DNA of 64,000 nucleotides, taken from positions 15,731,001 through 15,795,000 of the forward strand of contig NC_079888.1 in NCBI RefSeq assembly GCF_029227915.1, written 5' to 3'. Positions within the stretch are counted from its first letter, which is position 1. Each line of letters starts with the position of its first letter. Made by a program: the position numbers and the translations under genes. Positions 45,203-57,167 of the stretch are shown in pieces. Under the pieces are notes generated by a model. The model saw only the letters and a program-made list of their open reading frames with translations, did no database searches and was not told the DNA's origin. Source of the DNA: Hydractinia symbiolongicarpus. Taxonomy: Eukaryota; Cnidaria; Hydrozoa; Anthoathecata; Hydractiniidae.

Positions 45203-45842
45203 GTTTACTTTGTTTATGAAAACGTTTGAACAATTTGTCGCAGTTGAATAAATTAATACAGAACGGCTACTGTGAATTTGATGCATGTTTGTTGATGAAC
45301 GATAAAGAAATCCGCACAATATATTTATACGATTTAGTTGCAGTAAAATACCTTTACGTCAATTACGCCCTAGTCAATTAAATTGAACTTTCGTGTTATT
45401 TTGAAAATTTGCTCGCAACGAAATAACGAGCTCATCCGTACTTTTTAAAAATGAATCTTTCGCTACTTAAAATATTTTTCCGTCCTGAATTATTATTTTA
45501 TTTTTTTATATATTATTTTATTTTTTTTATTTTTGGTTTACTTTGTTTATGGAAACGGTTGAACAATTTGTAGCAGTTGAATAAATTAATACAGAACGGC
45601 TACTGTGAATTTGATGTATGTTTGTTGATGAAATAGATAAAAACTGTTACATATTGTAACAAGTAAGAGACCAGCCTCAATTCCATTAGCTAGACATCAA
45701 CCCGCACCATTTAAGGGAATTTTAGTTTCTTATGATCTAAAACTTAACTACTACCGCTTCTGTGTTTGTTTTCTTTGAATATACTACCAGGTAAATAAAG
45801 ATTGCTTAAACATTGCTTTAGTTGAATAATTTAATACAGAAT
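45203..45842. repeat. Upstream repeated boxes of copy B
   Basis: The 80-100 bp box seen upstream of copy A occurs here at 45203-45300 and 45535-45633, with a third truncated piece at about 45815-45842. The 300-bp segment 45543-45842 matches 36488-36785. Between the first two boxes is about 235 bp of AT-rich sequence absent from copy A. Confidence 0.75.
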
Positions 45843-47387
45843 ACCAATAAAACAAGATGCAAACAAATAAAAGATTTGTTTACAGTGAAAGATAAGGATG
45901 TGTTTGTTTGTTTTTGCAAGGTTCAGAGAGTTTGAGAAGCAGGTAATTATCGATAATAGAGGTTTTATGTAACCAGTCTGAAGTTATCTCAATTTTAATG
46001 TATAAATCCGAAGAAATGTTCCTGTTGACTAATAACAATGACTATGACGAACTCGTTTGCAAAGCAATCAAAAAAATGGAGTCTTAACTAAAGTAATCCT
46101 CTAGACTTTGTGGCTGTGCTAATCAGTTTCGTACAGTTGGCATTTTGTGATGCCTGTTACAATTTTACATTATTTGACATAGGACGATGCGATAGTAACA
46201 ATTACACCGTGGTGCTTGTCAACAGTATCATTGGGAAAATGTTTTTTAAAAAAAATACCGAATGTACCAGGTCCCAATACCATAGATGGATGTTTCTTTG
46301 ATCTAATCCCTTTTAGTTGAAGACGTAATTTTGTCGCTAAAAACCTGACTTATGCAACTATACTCTGGGCGACTATCTGCAGAACAGCGCATTTAAATTT
46401 ATCGACTGTAAAGGGTCAGTCATGTTATGAAAAACTTATTCAGCATTTTACCAACCCGCCGAAGAATATTTTTAGGTCTTATAGATGTTGAGAAGTGTGT
46501 TTTGGCCTGCATCTCATTGCATAACCATTTAAATAAAACCAAGAATGCATTGTATTCGTCTTAAGGAATTGCTCATTCTGAAGACGGAAATGAAATAATA
46601 AACAATAAAGCCAAGTCAATGGCAATCACAAACGGATACAAACAGTCTGTTAACATGGTTATAGCACCCACAATGTAATTTTCCTTTTGTCAAAAAAAGC
46701 GTATCCCTCTATTTACCGACATAGTTTTATTATTTTAAGCCCACTAGTTTAGGTTGGATAAAACATTTGGCCCCCAAAAACTTACTAATAATAATAATCT
46801 CCTGCCTATTGAAAATAAGCCTGGAGATTATTCTTCATCGTTTCCCCAGCTAAACTTCGTAAAGCTCGGATGTGTTTTTTTTTTCAACACAGCGTTGTTG
46901 ATTACCGTATGCAGTGTAGCGAACTTTAACATACAGTAATCTTAAACATGGATGCTGTAACTATTGGATAGAATTAATCTTTAGGACGCAGGGAGCTGAT
47001 ATGAGAAGGATAAGATTGATATCTAATGTTGTACCAAAACTAAAATGTCTTTCTCGTTTGACTCTCAATTGTTCCGCCAGTGGGGTATAATTTGAATCGC
47101 TTAACACGCATATTAAGCTCTTTTATTGTACCTCCTGTGGACAGGCCACGTTCCATAAGCCATTGTACACAATCTTTCTTTTCCATTATTGCAAAAACAA
47201 TACTTGTGTACAAACGCCAGCTAAATGTTTACACTTTGCGAGAGTTCTGGAAATTTGTCCCTATAAGCCACTTCGGTCAGGCCCAAACTTGCGCGGTATG
47301 AAACTCGTAATATATTTGAAATAATTTATCTACAATATATCGCATAATTAAGAAAAAGATCAGCCAACGCCGTTTGATAAACAAGCA

Positions 47388-47620
47388 TCATCATCATCAT
47401 CATTCTCGGCTTAACGTCCGTTTTCTATGCTAGCATGGGTTGAACAGGGTATATTAATGACCCTCTTCCAATTTGATCTAGACTGTGTTGGATCTAAACT
47501 CAACTTCCTTTGTATCAAGTCTGTCCTTATAACCTCCTGCCAAGTCTTTTTCGGTCTGCCTCTGGGCTTTTCCCCAGGAACTATCAAGTCTCTACACTTT
47601 CTTACTTAATTATCCCCCTC
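47388..47620 (-). mobile_element. 3' end fragment of a non-LTR retrotransposon (LINE)
   Basis: On the minus strand it matches the C-terminal coding end and tail of the fragment at 52952-53345: encoded GRPKKTWQE-type segment, then GGGTCATTAATATACCC, CATGCTAGCAT, AAGCCGAGAATGATG and (GAT)n. Truncated at its 5' side. Confidence 0.7.
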
Positions 47621-49432
47621 CTTTCTTTCCAAGTGCCCCGAAATAGGATAATGCTGAGCTTGCGTTAAGAACGTACAACTTGGAACGGAAGCTTTAAGAA
47701 ATTTAAGGTGAGCTATCAGCTATAAGTAACGCCACAAATATGCTGTGCAAAAGAATTAAAGAACTAGAAAATCGCTGCTTAGAAAACAAGCAGTAGAGTC
47801 CTTGTCATAGTGCTTAAAATTCTCTGGTGTCCTAACTCCAATTATATTTCAAGTAAAATTGATGTTGACATTCACTCAGAAAAACATAGAGGCCTGCAAC
47901 ATAAATGGTAGCTTACAAAGGAAACGACCCATTGTTATTTTTTTTTAAAAAAAAAAAAGGAAAGCAGGTAACATTTTTGAATACTTTGAACAAATTTCTT
48001 AACTGAACTAATTTCTATCTTAGTAATGACACGTATGTACATCAAAATTGACCTATTGAGTTCTCTGGTATAAATGTAAAACACTTTGGTAGGAGAAAAA
48101 ATTAATTATTTTTGGACAAGTAATGCAACAGTAAAAACCAAAACAATTAACCTAGGCTAATTTAATCTTTAATTTTATCTTTAATTTAATGGAGGAATTA
48201 AAAAGATTTAAAAACGTACGAAAATAGGTGCAGTGTTGTGTTCATGCCATTATGAATTTTGAGATTTTTGTGTTTTGTATAAGGAAGTAATGTGATTTTT
48301 GCAAAACTATTTAGGGGTATACTTTCAATGAAACGGATACAGGCAGTATATATTGTATCGTTAAATTTGAAGTGTTTAACAATTTTGTAGGTTATGCCGA
48401 AATTGAGAAGTGAAAAAAAAAAAAGGTTTTTATGTTTTTTCAAAACTGGGTCCCACTTTGATGAGAATTCTCAAGATTTTTTTATCATATTTTTATAAAT
48501 AAAATTAAGAACATTTTACATGTCGCAAACCATATAGTTTTGTAAAAGGAAAATTGAGATTTGAGAAAGTTGTTAAAAAATCCACTTTTAGAGGAGTTTT
48601 GAGAGACTTTAAGAGAATTAAGAAGAATTTCCAATATTGAGGAGAATTGGGGAGTTTTGAGAAAGCGCAATTACACTATAAAAGTAGCTGCCAACTGTAA
48701 ACACACAACAAACTTCGTCGACACATTCAGGCAGTTAAATTTTTATCTGTTTTTATAAACACGTGCAACATATTCGAAATCAACACGACAGAGATAATAA
48801 TTGAAATCTTGATGAGAAATAAAAAAAATAATAATCAGATATCCATTTTGTAAACTTCAGGAGGGACAAAAACCCAGTACGTACAAATTTAATAAAAAAG
48901 GGTTGTGGGTAATTTTGTATTTTGTCGGACTTTTTCCAAATATGACAGTTCTTAGAAATTTATAAAGCTGCCCATTCTAACCAAAAATATTTACACGCAG
49001 AATTTAAACATGCGCAGAAATATATGTGTCTAACAACAGAAGTTAAATTAAAACACTCAAGTTAATTTATTTCATAAATTTAAGAAGTGTAGCTACAATA
49101 CATTCTATATATTTCATACATAATTCGCTAGCCAGGCTCTCGCTTGTGTTTTTACTGGAAACAAACTCGTAAAAGTCTTGGTATAAAAGTTATAATAACA
49201 TCTACATATTTCGATTGGCTGTAAGGCATTCATGGTCAAACGAGTTGAGAAACAAAACACGAAAAACAACATTTCAAATTATGTATAAAAATTGCATAAG
49301 ACGAATGTGTACAACAACGCAGATATTTTAACAAAAAAAAAAAAAAAATAACAAAATTTGTATACAAAATAGCTGAATTTTCTCTATGCAAAGAAGTATC
49401 TAATTTTGGTGTGAGTATAACACGGAAATTGT

Positions 49433-51658
49433 TCAGCTTTTCGATTTGGAATGCTGGATAAGCCATTGTAAAGTAATATCTAAAAATAAAATAAGGGGAG
49501 CTTAAACAGGGTGCAATCTAGGAATGTAAAATAAAGGCCGCTAAATCCCAAATGGGAATTCATCAAGGTGGTCTTTGGTATTATGAAAATCTTATTTCTT
49601 CGTAACTTGCATAAAATGGGCAGGTATAAGTCCCTATTTTTTAGAATAAATATCATCATCTCTTCTAATAAATTGGGAAATTTGACAACGCTGGATTACA
49701 GCCTGTTAAACATCAGAAATGGAGTTTGTCTGACAACGCGTGGTCATTTTAAACTTGCGTGTAGAAAACACACAACAATTAGGTCTTAGGCAAGGACAGC
49801 AGAAAATCACACAATCCAAAAATCAGTTTGCTTCTAAGATGATTAAAAACAGAATCCCACAATATAAAAATGGGCGTTCTAAAGAGAGTTTAAACTTTCA
49901 AGTTTGGAGCAAAGTTGTTGACCTGGACGAAGTCTATACAACACGTTGTTGAGTTTTAACATAGCTGTTACACCATTTCAAGCACATCTCTATAATAACA
50001 GCCGTATTTTGTCTGTCCGGGCACACGAAATCGGGTGTAATTCAAAGAAAGACAGCCCCGTGAATTTACTAGCAACTTCTTAAAAGATGCCAAATGTGTA
50101 TTTTATTTTTAAAAAACTTTTAAAAAAATTAACTTAGAAAACATATAAATTCATACCAATATTATCCTTCTCCTTGCAAGATATTGAATAACAACAAATT
50201 TCGCGATCTTGTACACCACCAAGATTTCTGAAGAAGAAAAAAGAAACCACTCGTGCACACATGTAGATAGTCTTGTATAGAAATGATTCACCTAACTCGC
50301 ATCTAATGTCACTTACAGTTTTTCGATAAGTTCTTTCTCCGTGTACGCGTTGGGTAGATCACGCTTATTGCCCAAAACAAGTACCTACAGCATATATGAA
50401 AGAAGCTACAAGGTGAAGTAATTTTACGTATCTTTACCGAAACATCGTCATAAGAAAAGTGATGCTCAAATTACGTATACTCAAATTGCCATTTTCTGGA
50501 ATGTATAAAGAAAATGTTATGGTTTTGTACTCTCGGGGTTGCAAATAGCGTTCGAACGGAAGATTTTTAGGAGTACTTTAAAGTTCATGAAAAAGTTTAA
50601 GCATGACGGATTTTGTAAACATTTATGGCAAACGACAAAGCTAGAACATTTACCGGTATTCCAGACAGCTGTGGTTTCTCAAGTAAACTTTGTAATTCAT
50701 TTTTAGCAGCGTCCAATTTTTCGTGATCAGCTGCGTCAACCATGTACCTGAAAGTGGCAAAAAACAATTCCATTTTAAAAGAATAATACAGTCCTTTTAA
50801 AAAAATACACCATATTTTGTCGAACATAGCAAAAAGCATGTTATTCTGGATAAGAACAAAAGTTTATTTCCAATAGCGAACCATACTAAGCATTAAAATG
50901 TGTAAAAAACAACAAAATCACATTCAGCAAAACCCTGGACTTTTCCACAGTCTTAAATCTGTGCTTAGGAAAGTCTTTAAATCACGCAAATACAACGTAG
51001 TATCGTGGGAAATATTCTTACACAATGCAATTAACACCTCTGCAATATCTCTCCCACATACTTCGAAATCGTGGTTGTCCTCCGATATCCCATAACTATA
51101 ACAACAACAACAGAAACATGACTAGAATGTTCAAAATATATTTTAGTCTACGAACATTAAGTTTTAAGAAATCGATGAGCGTGATCAATTTTTGCAAAAA
51201 GAATTGATTCTTCTCAATTAAATCGCGAGACAACATAAGAAGAATACTTAGGTATCTTTATATTACGCAAAAAAAAACAAAAATAAACTGATAACGTATC
51301 ACAGGCAATTTTGCAAGAACCTACCTTAATAGTAACGTTTCCTTTCGTAACCTTTCTCATGTTGAAACCAACTGTAGGGATCATGTCTTCGCAGAACTGA
51401 CCAGACTAAAAAGAAAGAACAAAATAGGTCAACTGGCTTTGTTTTTATTCTCTGACAGAAATTGGTAGTGTGAAATCTTACTGAGGCAGTTTTGTAGGTG
51501 TATCTTTTCCCCTTAAGCATTGAAGGCTGTATTGAAGTTTTGTTTCATCACATAAAAACACACTCCCTTTTAAACATATAGATATGCTTATGTTGGATTT
51601 TAAACTCTACAGGATACTACAGACAAAAAAATTTCTTCTATCAAAAATAATTATTAAA

Positions 51659-51726
<68 letters not shown>

Positions 51727-54700
51727 TATTTACCCAGGATAGCCTCTTCAGTTCCTAATAGAACTGTTATCAATGGGTTTTTTGGGAAGGGGTTCCTAGT
51801 GCATTTAAAGCTCCCATTTGAGCTACAGAAGAGCAACAACCGCTTAATTAGATATCAATTCTATTTTCATACTGAATGTTGAGCAGAAAGGATCAATTTA
51901 CACTTTTATGGTTTCTAGCATGACTCGGCCAGGGTAGGAACCAAAGACCTTCTGCACTGGAAGCAAACGCTCTATCAAAACGTGTTATTTCTATTAGCAG
52001 AAGTGTTTATTAGGAATATGGACATGGTGCCGTAGATTAGTGGTTATATCTCTCATACTCTGTGCAGGAGACCGGGTGTTCAATTCCTCTTGATGGCGAT
52101 TGTACATGAGTGAGTGAACGTTACCATAGCCCCGGGTTAACCCAAGTTATGTGAGGGAAATTGGGGGGATGGCACACTGTGTGGGCCGATGGATGTTGCC
52201 GGGAGTTGTCCAGTAGAGCGTGGGCCCTAATTGGGTCTGCATAGCTCAAAATGAGCATTAAATACTCTAGGACTCTCCATCTAAGCCATGGCCCCTCCTG
52301 GAAATAATATACAGGGTATATTCCTCAATATTTGTGAGGCTAGCAATGTAAAATATGCACATCTATCTATTTATGGAATGGGTCTATGTCACAAGTGTTC
52401 CTGCACAAAACTTGACCAATAATGTAAGCAGATGTTTTGTGATTAGAATTAACTTTGTTGCAATAGTGATTTACATTGGACTGACAAAGCACACATTTGT
52501 CCCAACAATCTTTGAATTTTTCAGGGTAAAAACCATCCAGGTTTGTATGGGCAAGAATGCTAAAAATGGTTAAAGGGATATTAAAAACCTTTATGAAAAT
52601 GTTTTTGATTCCAAAGAAAGAATTAAAGGAACACTTGAAATTAGATTGAAATCAATGTCATCAATCTTGGCATTCATTTCTTGATCAGACATTAGCTTAT
52701 CCAGCAATGTAGTAGTTGAAAGATGGACCACTTTAATGCCTTTGTTTTGCAGGATATTCATGATCACCTTCTAAGAATTTTGTGTCGAATCAAGTTTCGA
52801 AAACTCTCTGTAAGTTTTGGGAAAGAAAAGTTTAGCTTAAGCCAGAAAATTTCTATTTTTGGACTACTTTTTTATGAACCAGTATGTTTTTCGCTATAAA
52901 ATTCAAGTTTCGTGTGAAAAATGAAAAGTTATCTTCGTGAATAAATACTTAGGTTCCTTGGAATGATATGAGAATAGTTAGGTGGATGTGTAATGCCAGT
53001 CTGAGAGACAGAAAGAGTTCGGATGAGCTAAGAAGCAGACTAAGTCTCCATAGAATTAAAGATGTTATCCAGATAAGAAGATTGAATTGGCTGGGGCACT
53101 TGGAAAGAATGCAGGAGGATAATTGGGTAAGAAAGTGTAGAGACTTGATAGTTCCTGGGGCAAAGCCCAGAGGCAGACCGAGAAAGACTTGGCAGGAGGT
53201 TATAAGGACAGACTTGATAGAGAGGAAGTTGAGTTTAGATCTAACACAGTCTAGATCAGATTGGAAGAGGGTCATTAATATACCCCGTCCAACCCATGCT
53301 AGCATGGAAAACGGACTTTAAGCTGAGAATGATGATGATGATGATGTTCAAGTGTGATGTTTTTGTTTCATTATATAATTTTTTTGACCAGCAGCAGTGT
53401 GTGTGTTTATTTTTGTAGTGTAAAACACTTCTCTTTTATCAACCCAAAAAAATTCCCAGACCCAATTTTGGTTCAAAATATTGATATTGAGCTAAATATT
53501 GATAACTTAAGTTTTTAAATAAAAAACATACTGGTATGGCCATTAAATTAAGATTAAGTGTTTTAAGTATAATAACTCTCCAAAATATTTATATGTAGTG
53601 GACCATGTTATTCTTATTTTTCTATTGTTCTAAACAAAAGACCTGTTGTTTTTAACCTAAAATCCCAGTCTGATATTCTCAAAGAGCACACGCTATAAAT
53701 GTTGAAAGAGGATTTGGCGTATAGCCTTGTTGAGGAGATACAGGGCGGTAGGGGTTGGGACCCAATGTTAGAATATACCAAGATTCTTGGAAACAAAATT
53801 AGGTATATATACAGTTTGCTTGGTGGACTTCACCATTATTTTAAGGACTCTTAGCAGCAACTTTGCCATTTATTGTGTCTATTAATAAGTAAAAGCTGAA
53901 CTGAATTGATTCATGATATTATTATATTCTTGCACATGCACAGGAACATGCTACAACATAAAGGTGTTGTAAAGCATGTGTTAGCCATTTCCACCATGGG
54001 CGTAAATTATCAAACAATATTTTTAAATTTAGTTGTAAAGAGAAAGTTTGCATGTGAAAGCACATATATCAAAGCAATGTGAAAGCACATATATCATATA
54101 TACAAGCAAATTTTTGAATTAATTTGACGATTGCCTGCGGAACCACCCGCATTTTTCCGAACTGGCCCGGAACATTCTGGTAATACAACACCTTGTAAAA
54201 ACATGACAGATGAAAGTTGGAAGAATGCGTTTGAAGAGAAAGGAGTTAATAAAGTTTATATATAAGTCATTTATCAAATGAATCTTATCAAAAATCATAA
54301 AAAACAGTTCTTTTAAGAACTTCGCTACCACACATATAGTTAGTTTTTTTTAATTTTAATTCTTTTTTTAATAATTCTTAAGTCATTTGTGATGAATCTT
54401 TTTTTTTTCAGGCATTTTTTTGCACTATTGGGGGTTTTTTGGGGCAAATACCAGAATTTTTTTGAAAATGCCGAACTCGCATGCAAACGCCCGTACTTTT
54501 TACAGCATATGCACCCTTGTGATTCCTCTTGACGGCGATTCAACGGCGATTGGCGCCGTAGATTAGTGGTTATAGCTCTCGTACTCTGTGCGGGAGACCG
54601 GGGTTCGATTCCTCTTGACGGCGATTCAACATGGGCGAGTGAATGTTACCATAGCCCCGGGTTAACCCAAGCCATGTGAGGGAAATTGGGAAGATGGCAC

Positions 54701-55338
54701 ACTGTGTGGGCCGTTGGATGTTGCCGGGAGTTGTCTAGTAGAGCGCGGGCCCTAATCGGGTCTGCGTCGCTCGAAATGAGCATTAAATACTCTAGGACTC
54801 TCCATCTAAGCCATGGCCCCTCCTGGAAATAATAGACAGGGTATATCCCTCGATATTTGTGAGGCTAGCCATGTAAAATATGCACATCTATCTATCTATC
54901 TATCTATTCAACATGGGCAAATAAATATTACCATAGCCCCGGGTTAACCCAAGCCATGTGAGGTAAATTGAGAAGATGGCACACTGTGTGGGCCATTAGA
55001 TATTCCCGGGAGTTGTCTAGTAGAGTGCGGGCCCTAATTGGGTCTGCATAGCTCAAAATGAGCATTAAATACTCTAGGACTCTCTATCTAAGCCATCATG
55101 GTTCCGCATGGAAAAAATATACAGGGTATATCCCTTGATATTTGTGAGTCAAGCCATGTAAAATATGCACATCTCTCTCTCTCATTGCTCTATGTACCTT
55201 TTTACCAGTACTTACCGCAATAACATTGACAAAAGTGGTTTTTCCCGAATATTGTAACCCAACCAAGGTCAATTCCATCTCCTCTTTCCAAAATAAACTT
55301 TTAATCCAGTCTATGAACCTTTGGAAGACTGAAGCCAT
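49433..55338 (-). CDS. ARL8: ARL8 small GTPase, complete
   Basis: Seven exons: 55216-55338, 51325-51405, 51022-51095, 50654-50747, 50317-50384, 50157-50227 and 49433-49479; 185 aa (human ARL8B has 186). An Arf-like GTPase on lysosomes that recruits kinesin and HOPS effectors for lysosome movement and fusion. It begins [20 protein letters not shown], the amphipathic N-terminus typical of ARL8, with no Gly2, so no myristoylation is expected. Motifs: GLQYSGKT (27-34), [10 protein letters not shown] switch 1, [13 protein letters not shown] (70-82), GNKRD and SCKEKDN. It ends LIQHSKSKS. The last exon is only 47 nt. Intron 1 (3.8 kb) is loaded with SINEs and an antisense LINE end. Animals may have one or two paralogues, so an A/B letter is not given. 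Confidence 0.98.
51648..51985 (-). mobile_element. tRNA-derived SINE, family 3, with (AAT)n tail
   Basis: Read on the minus strand: a head with TTGATAGAGCG and GGTTCCTACCC, a body including AGTGTAAATTGATCC, then GGCTATCCTGGGTAAATA running into a long (AAT)n tract (51648-51730 on the plus strand). The long TTA microsatellite is therefore the SINE tail. The head matches 26978-27041; a tail remnant is at 25395-25440. Confidence 0.65.
52025..52372 (+). mobile_element. tRNA-derived SINE, family 1, full length
   Basis: TGGTGCCGTAGATTAGTGGT head, mutated B-box (GTGTTCAATTCC), body GGGTTAACCCAAGTTATGTG and a GGCACACTGTGTGGGCC segment, then GAGCATTAAATACTCTAGG and ATGCACATCTATCTAT tail. It lies in ARL8 intron 1, antisense to the gene. 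Confidence 0.85.
52952..53345 (+). mobile_element. LINE 3' end: C-terminal part of a reverse transcriptase ORF2
   Basis: An open stretch at 52968-53321 encodes about 117 residues with [28 protein letters not shown] and DWKRVIN, the C-terminal end of endonuclease/reverse transcriptase proteins of non-LTR retrotransposons. Catalytic RT and endonuclease parts are missing (5' truncation). After the stop, an AGCTGAGAATGATGATG tail marks the element's 3' end. In ARL8 intron 1 on the opposite strand. Further pieces are at 47388-47620 and 26620-26745. Confidence 0.8.
54552..54906 (+). mobile_element. tRNA-derived SINE, family 1, best-preserved copy
   Basis: The head GGCGCCGTAGATTAGTGGTT carries an A-box, and GGTTCGATTCC is a perfect B-box. 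CGCCGT at the start can pair with ACGGCG after the B-box as an acceptor-like stem. The body GGGTTAACCCAAGCCATGTG, GGCACACTGTGTGGGCCG and CCTAATCGGGTCTGCGT is followed by a (ATCT)n tail. A 30-bp scrap of the head's end precedes it at 54522-54551. Confidence 0.9.
54907..55186 (+). mobile_element. tRNA-derived SINE, family 1, headless, in tandem with the previous copy
   Basis: Starts ATTCAACATGGGC directly after the (ATCT)n tail of the preceding copy and runs through the same body to AATATGCACATCTCTCTC. Its tail ends about 29 bp from the ARL8 exon 1 splice donor (exon border 55216). Confidence 0.85.
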
Positions 55339-57167
55339 GGTAAATACGATTATAAAAAATTTCAAATATTTGTGAGCACTAAAGCTCCTTTACTATATCT
55401 GAACTGGGTAGTTTCCTTTCTTTGTTGTGCTCCTTGGTTTGGTGCCTGCAAATTTCACCTTTTTCTTGTCTCGAGACTGATGGTTTCTGTGCGCAAACCT
55501 TCAAGGTTTAAAACTTAAAATGTGTTTAAAGATTTGAACCGGGAGGGCACGGCCACGCATTTGTTTTCGAATTTATAATACGGAAAGTCATTGACCAGAA
55601 CCCCATACAATGTTGGTCCAAAAAAGACGCCGAAACCGAAATTACGCTGCTTCTATCTTCTGAAAATGACGCACATTTCTATTACAGCAACTAAAATGAT
55701 TCTAAGAAATCCAACGGATAAATCTTTTAGGTATTCTAAAGATAATCAATATTATAAGAGTTGAGAATCCCTAACGTTCGCAAACTTATACTCCGCATAA
55801 AAATGTGCGAAAGGAACATCCCAACATCAAAAGAAATTCTGGGTAAAAGGACCAATAGTCCATTGCAACGTTAAGATTTTCAACCCATTGACTAAATGCG
55901 ACTTGAACCAGAGTCTTTTATCACATCGCAAACGCAATAGAAACGAGAAAAAGGGTTTTTTGTACGACCAGCGAATCCTCCAATTAGTAGAATAGTCGTT
56001 TTGAGTTGACTTTTACGTTACTCAGATCATGCTCTCTCTGTGTATTCGTGGATCAAGATCGTCGTGAAAGATAGATATCGCGAAAGTTAAGGACATCGAT
56101 ACCCATTTAACAGTTTATGAAGCAGATATAGATGTTGGAAAAATAATATCACATGCTTTTTTATCTATTGTTGTTGGTAACCGGCCGTCTATCAGTTTAT
56201 AAATTGACCTGTTAAATATGCAGTTGCAATGCATGATATTCATTGTCCTAAAATAACTTTTACAACATGGGGTCATCTACAAAATTTGAATCAATTCGTA
56301 TATAAATAATCGTATATGCTCTACGAATTTTTTTTTGAAATCAATCAAATTCGTATAAAAGTTTTCTTTATTGTAGAATGAGTCGTCTTACCGTGTTATA
56401 AATTGCCATTAAAGAAAGGATGCGAAGTCGTGATGACGTTGATTAAGCTTCTTCAGATTGCGTTTCAATTGTTTCAGAACAAAGTACGGTGTTATTAAAG
56501 TTTCTTGCGTCAGCGTTGGCCGAGTGCGCAGCATAAATTTATCAAAACTAAATTTTCCATCGTGATTCATAAAAAATACGTGCCTGCCTTACACAGAAAT
56601 GTTTCTATCAGAATATGAGTTGTTTTTGACCCCTGATGTTCCGGGTTACCATTTGATTAATAGAGTCAGGCTTAGACCATGCCCCTCTCTTATACAAATT
56701 TTAATGCATGTCAAAGTATCTGACCTGGATTCTACAAAACTCAATTCTTGAAAGGATGGATGTCAAAGAAAACTAATAGTGAAATCAAAAGCAAGAAATA
56801 AGAAAAGTAACAAGAAAAAAGATTTTTCAGTTAGCGAGAGAGATAATAAACGACGAATTGGCCAGAACAAAATAAAGTCAGTATGATGGAAGGAGTATCG
56901 AACATGGTTGTCTGCCAATAAAAGATCTTGGCTTTAACTCAACCACGACAAATTTTTGAATGTGCTCAGACCATGATAAAACTGTCAAAAAGCACGTCAT
57001 CCACATGCTGGAGAGAGGCGGTAACGAGGTGCCGTGTGTGTAACACGAGCAGTTGGACACAAATTCGAAAATCGAATCATCGAACATTCGAAAATGTGAT
57101 CGATTTAAAACAATGTTATCCTTTACCAAATTTTTGGTAACTCGGACGTGGCAAATTAATTCACAAA
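55339..57167. other. Head-to-head spacer between ARL8 and the BOULE-like gene
   Basis: 5' flanks of both genes, 1.8 kb, no recognisable repeat or gene. The small open frames at 56878-57177 (both strands) overlap the BOULE 5' flank and show no family resemblance. Confidence 0.55.

Larger units (their letters stand above)
45070..49432. other. Spacer between SMaseD-like copy B and ARL8
   Basis: Holds the copy B upstream boxes, a LINE 3' fragment (47388-47620) and the ARL8 3' flank (candidate minus-strand AATAAA at 49066-49071). The open frames at 46110-46301, 46754-46939 and 48198-48443 show no family resemblance. No gene is recognised. Confidence 0.6.

Noticed and set aside
51648-51730. Independent (TTA)n microsatellite of interest
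   Set aside because: It is best explained as the simple-repeat tail of the adjoining family-3 SINE.
52949-53305. 118-aa open frame on the minus strand
   Set aside because: It is the reverse shadow of the LINE reverse transcriptase C-terminal frame.
54552-54624. Possible true tRNA gene (A-box, B-box, acceptor-like stem)
   Set aside because: The same head occurs several times, each followed by the same non-tRNA body and simple-repeat tail, so it is a SINE promoter head. The arms do not form a clean cloverleaf.
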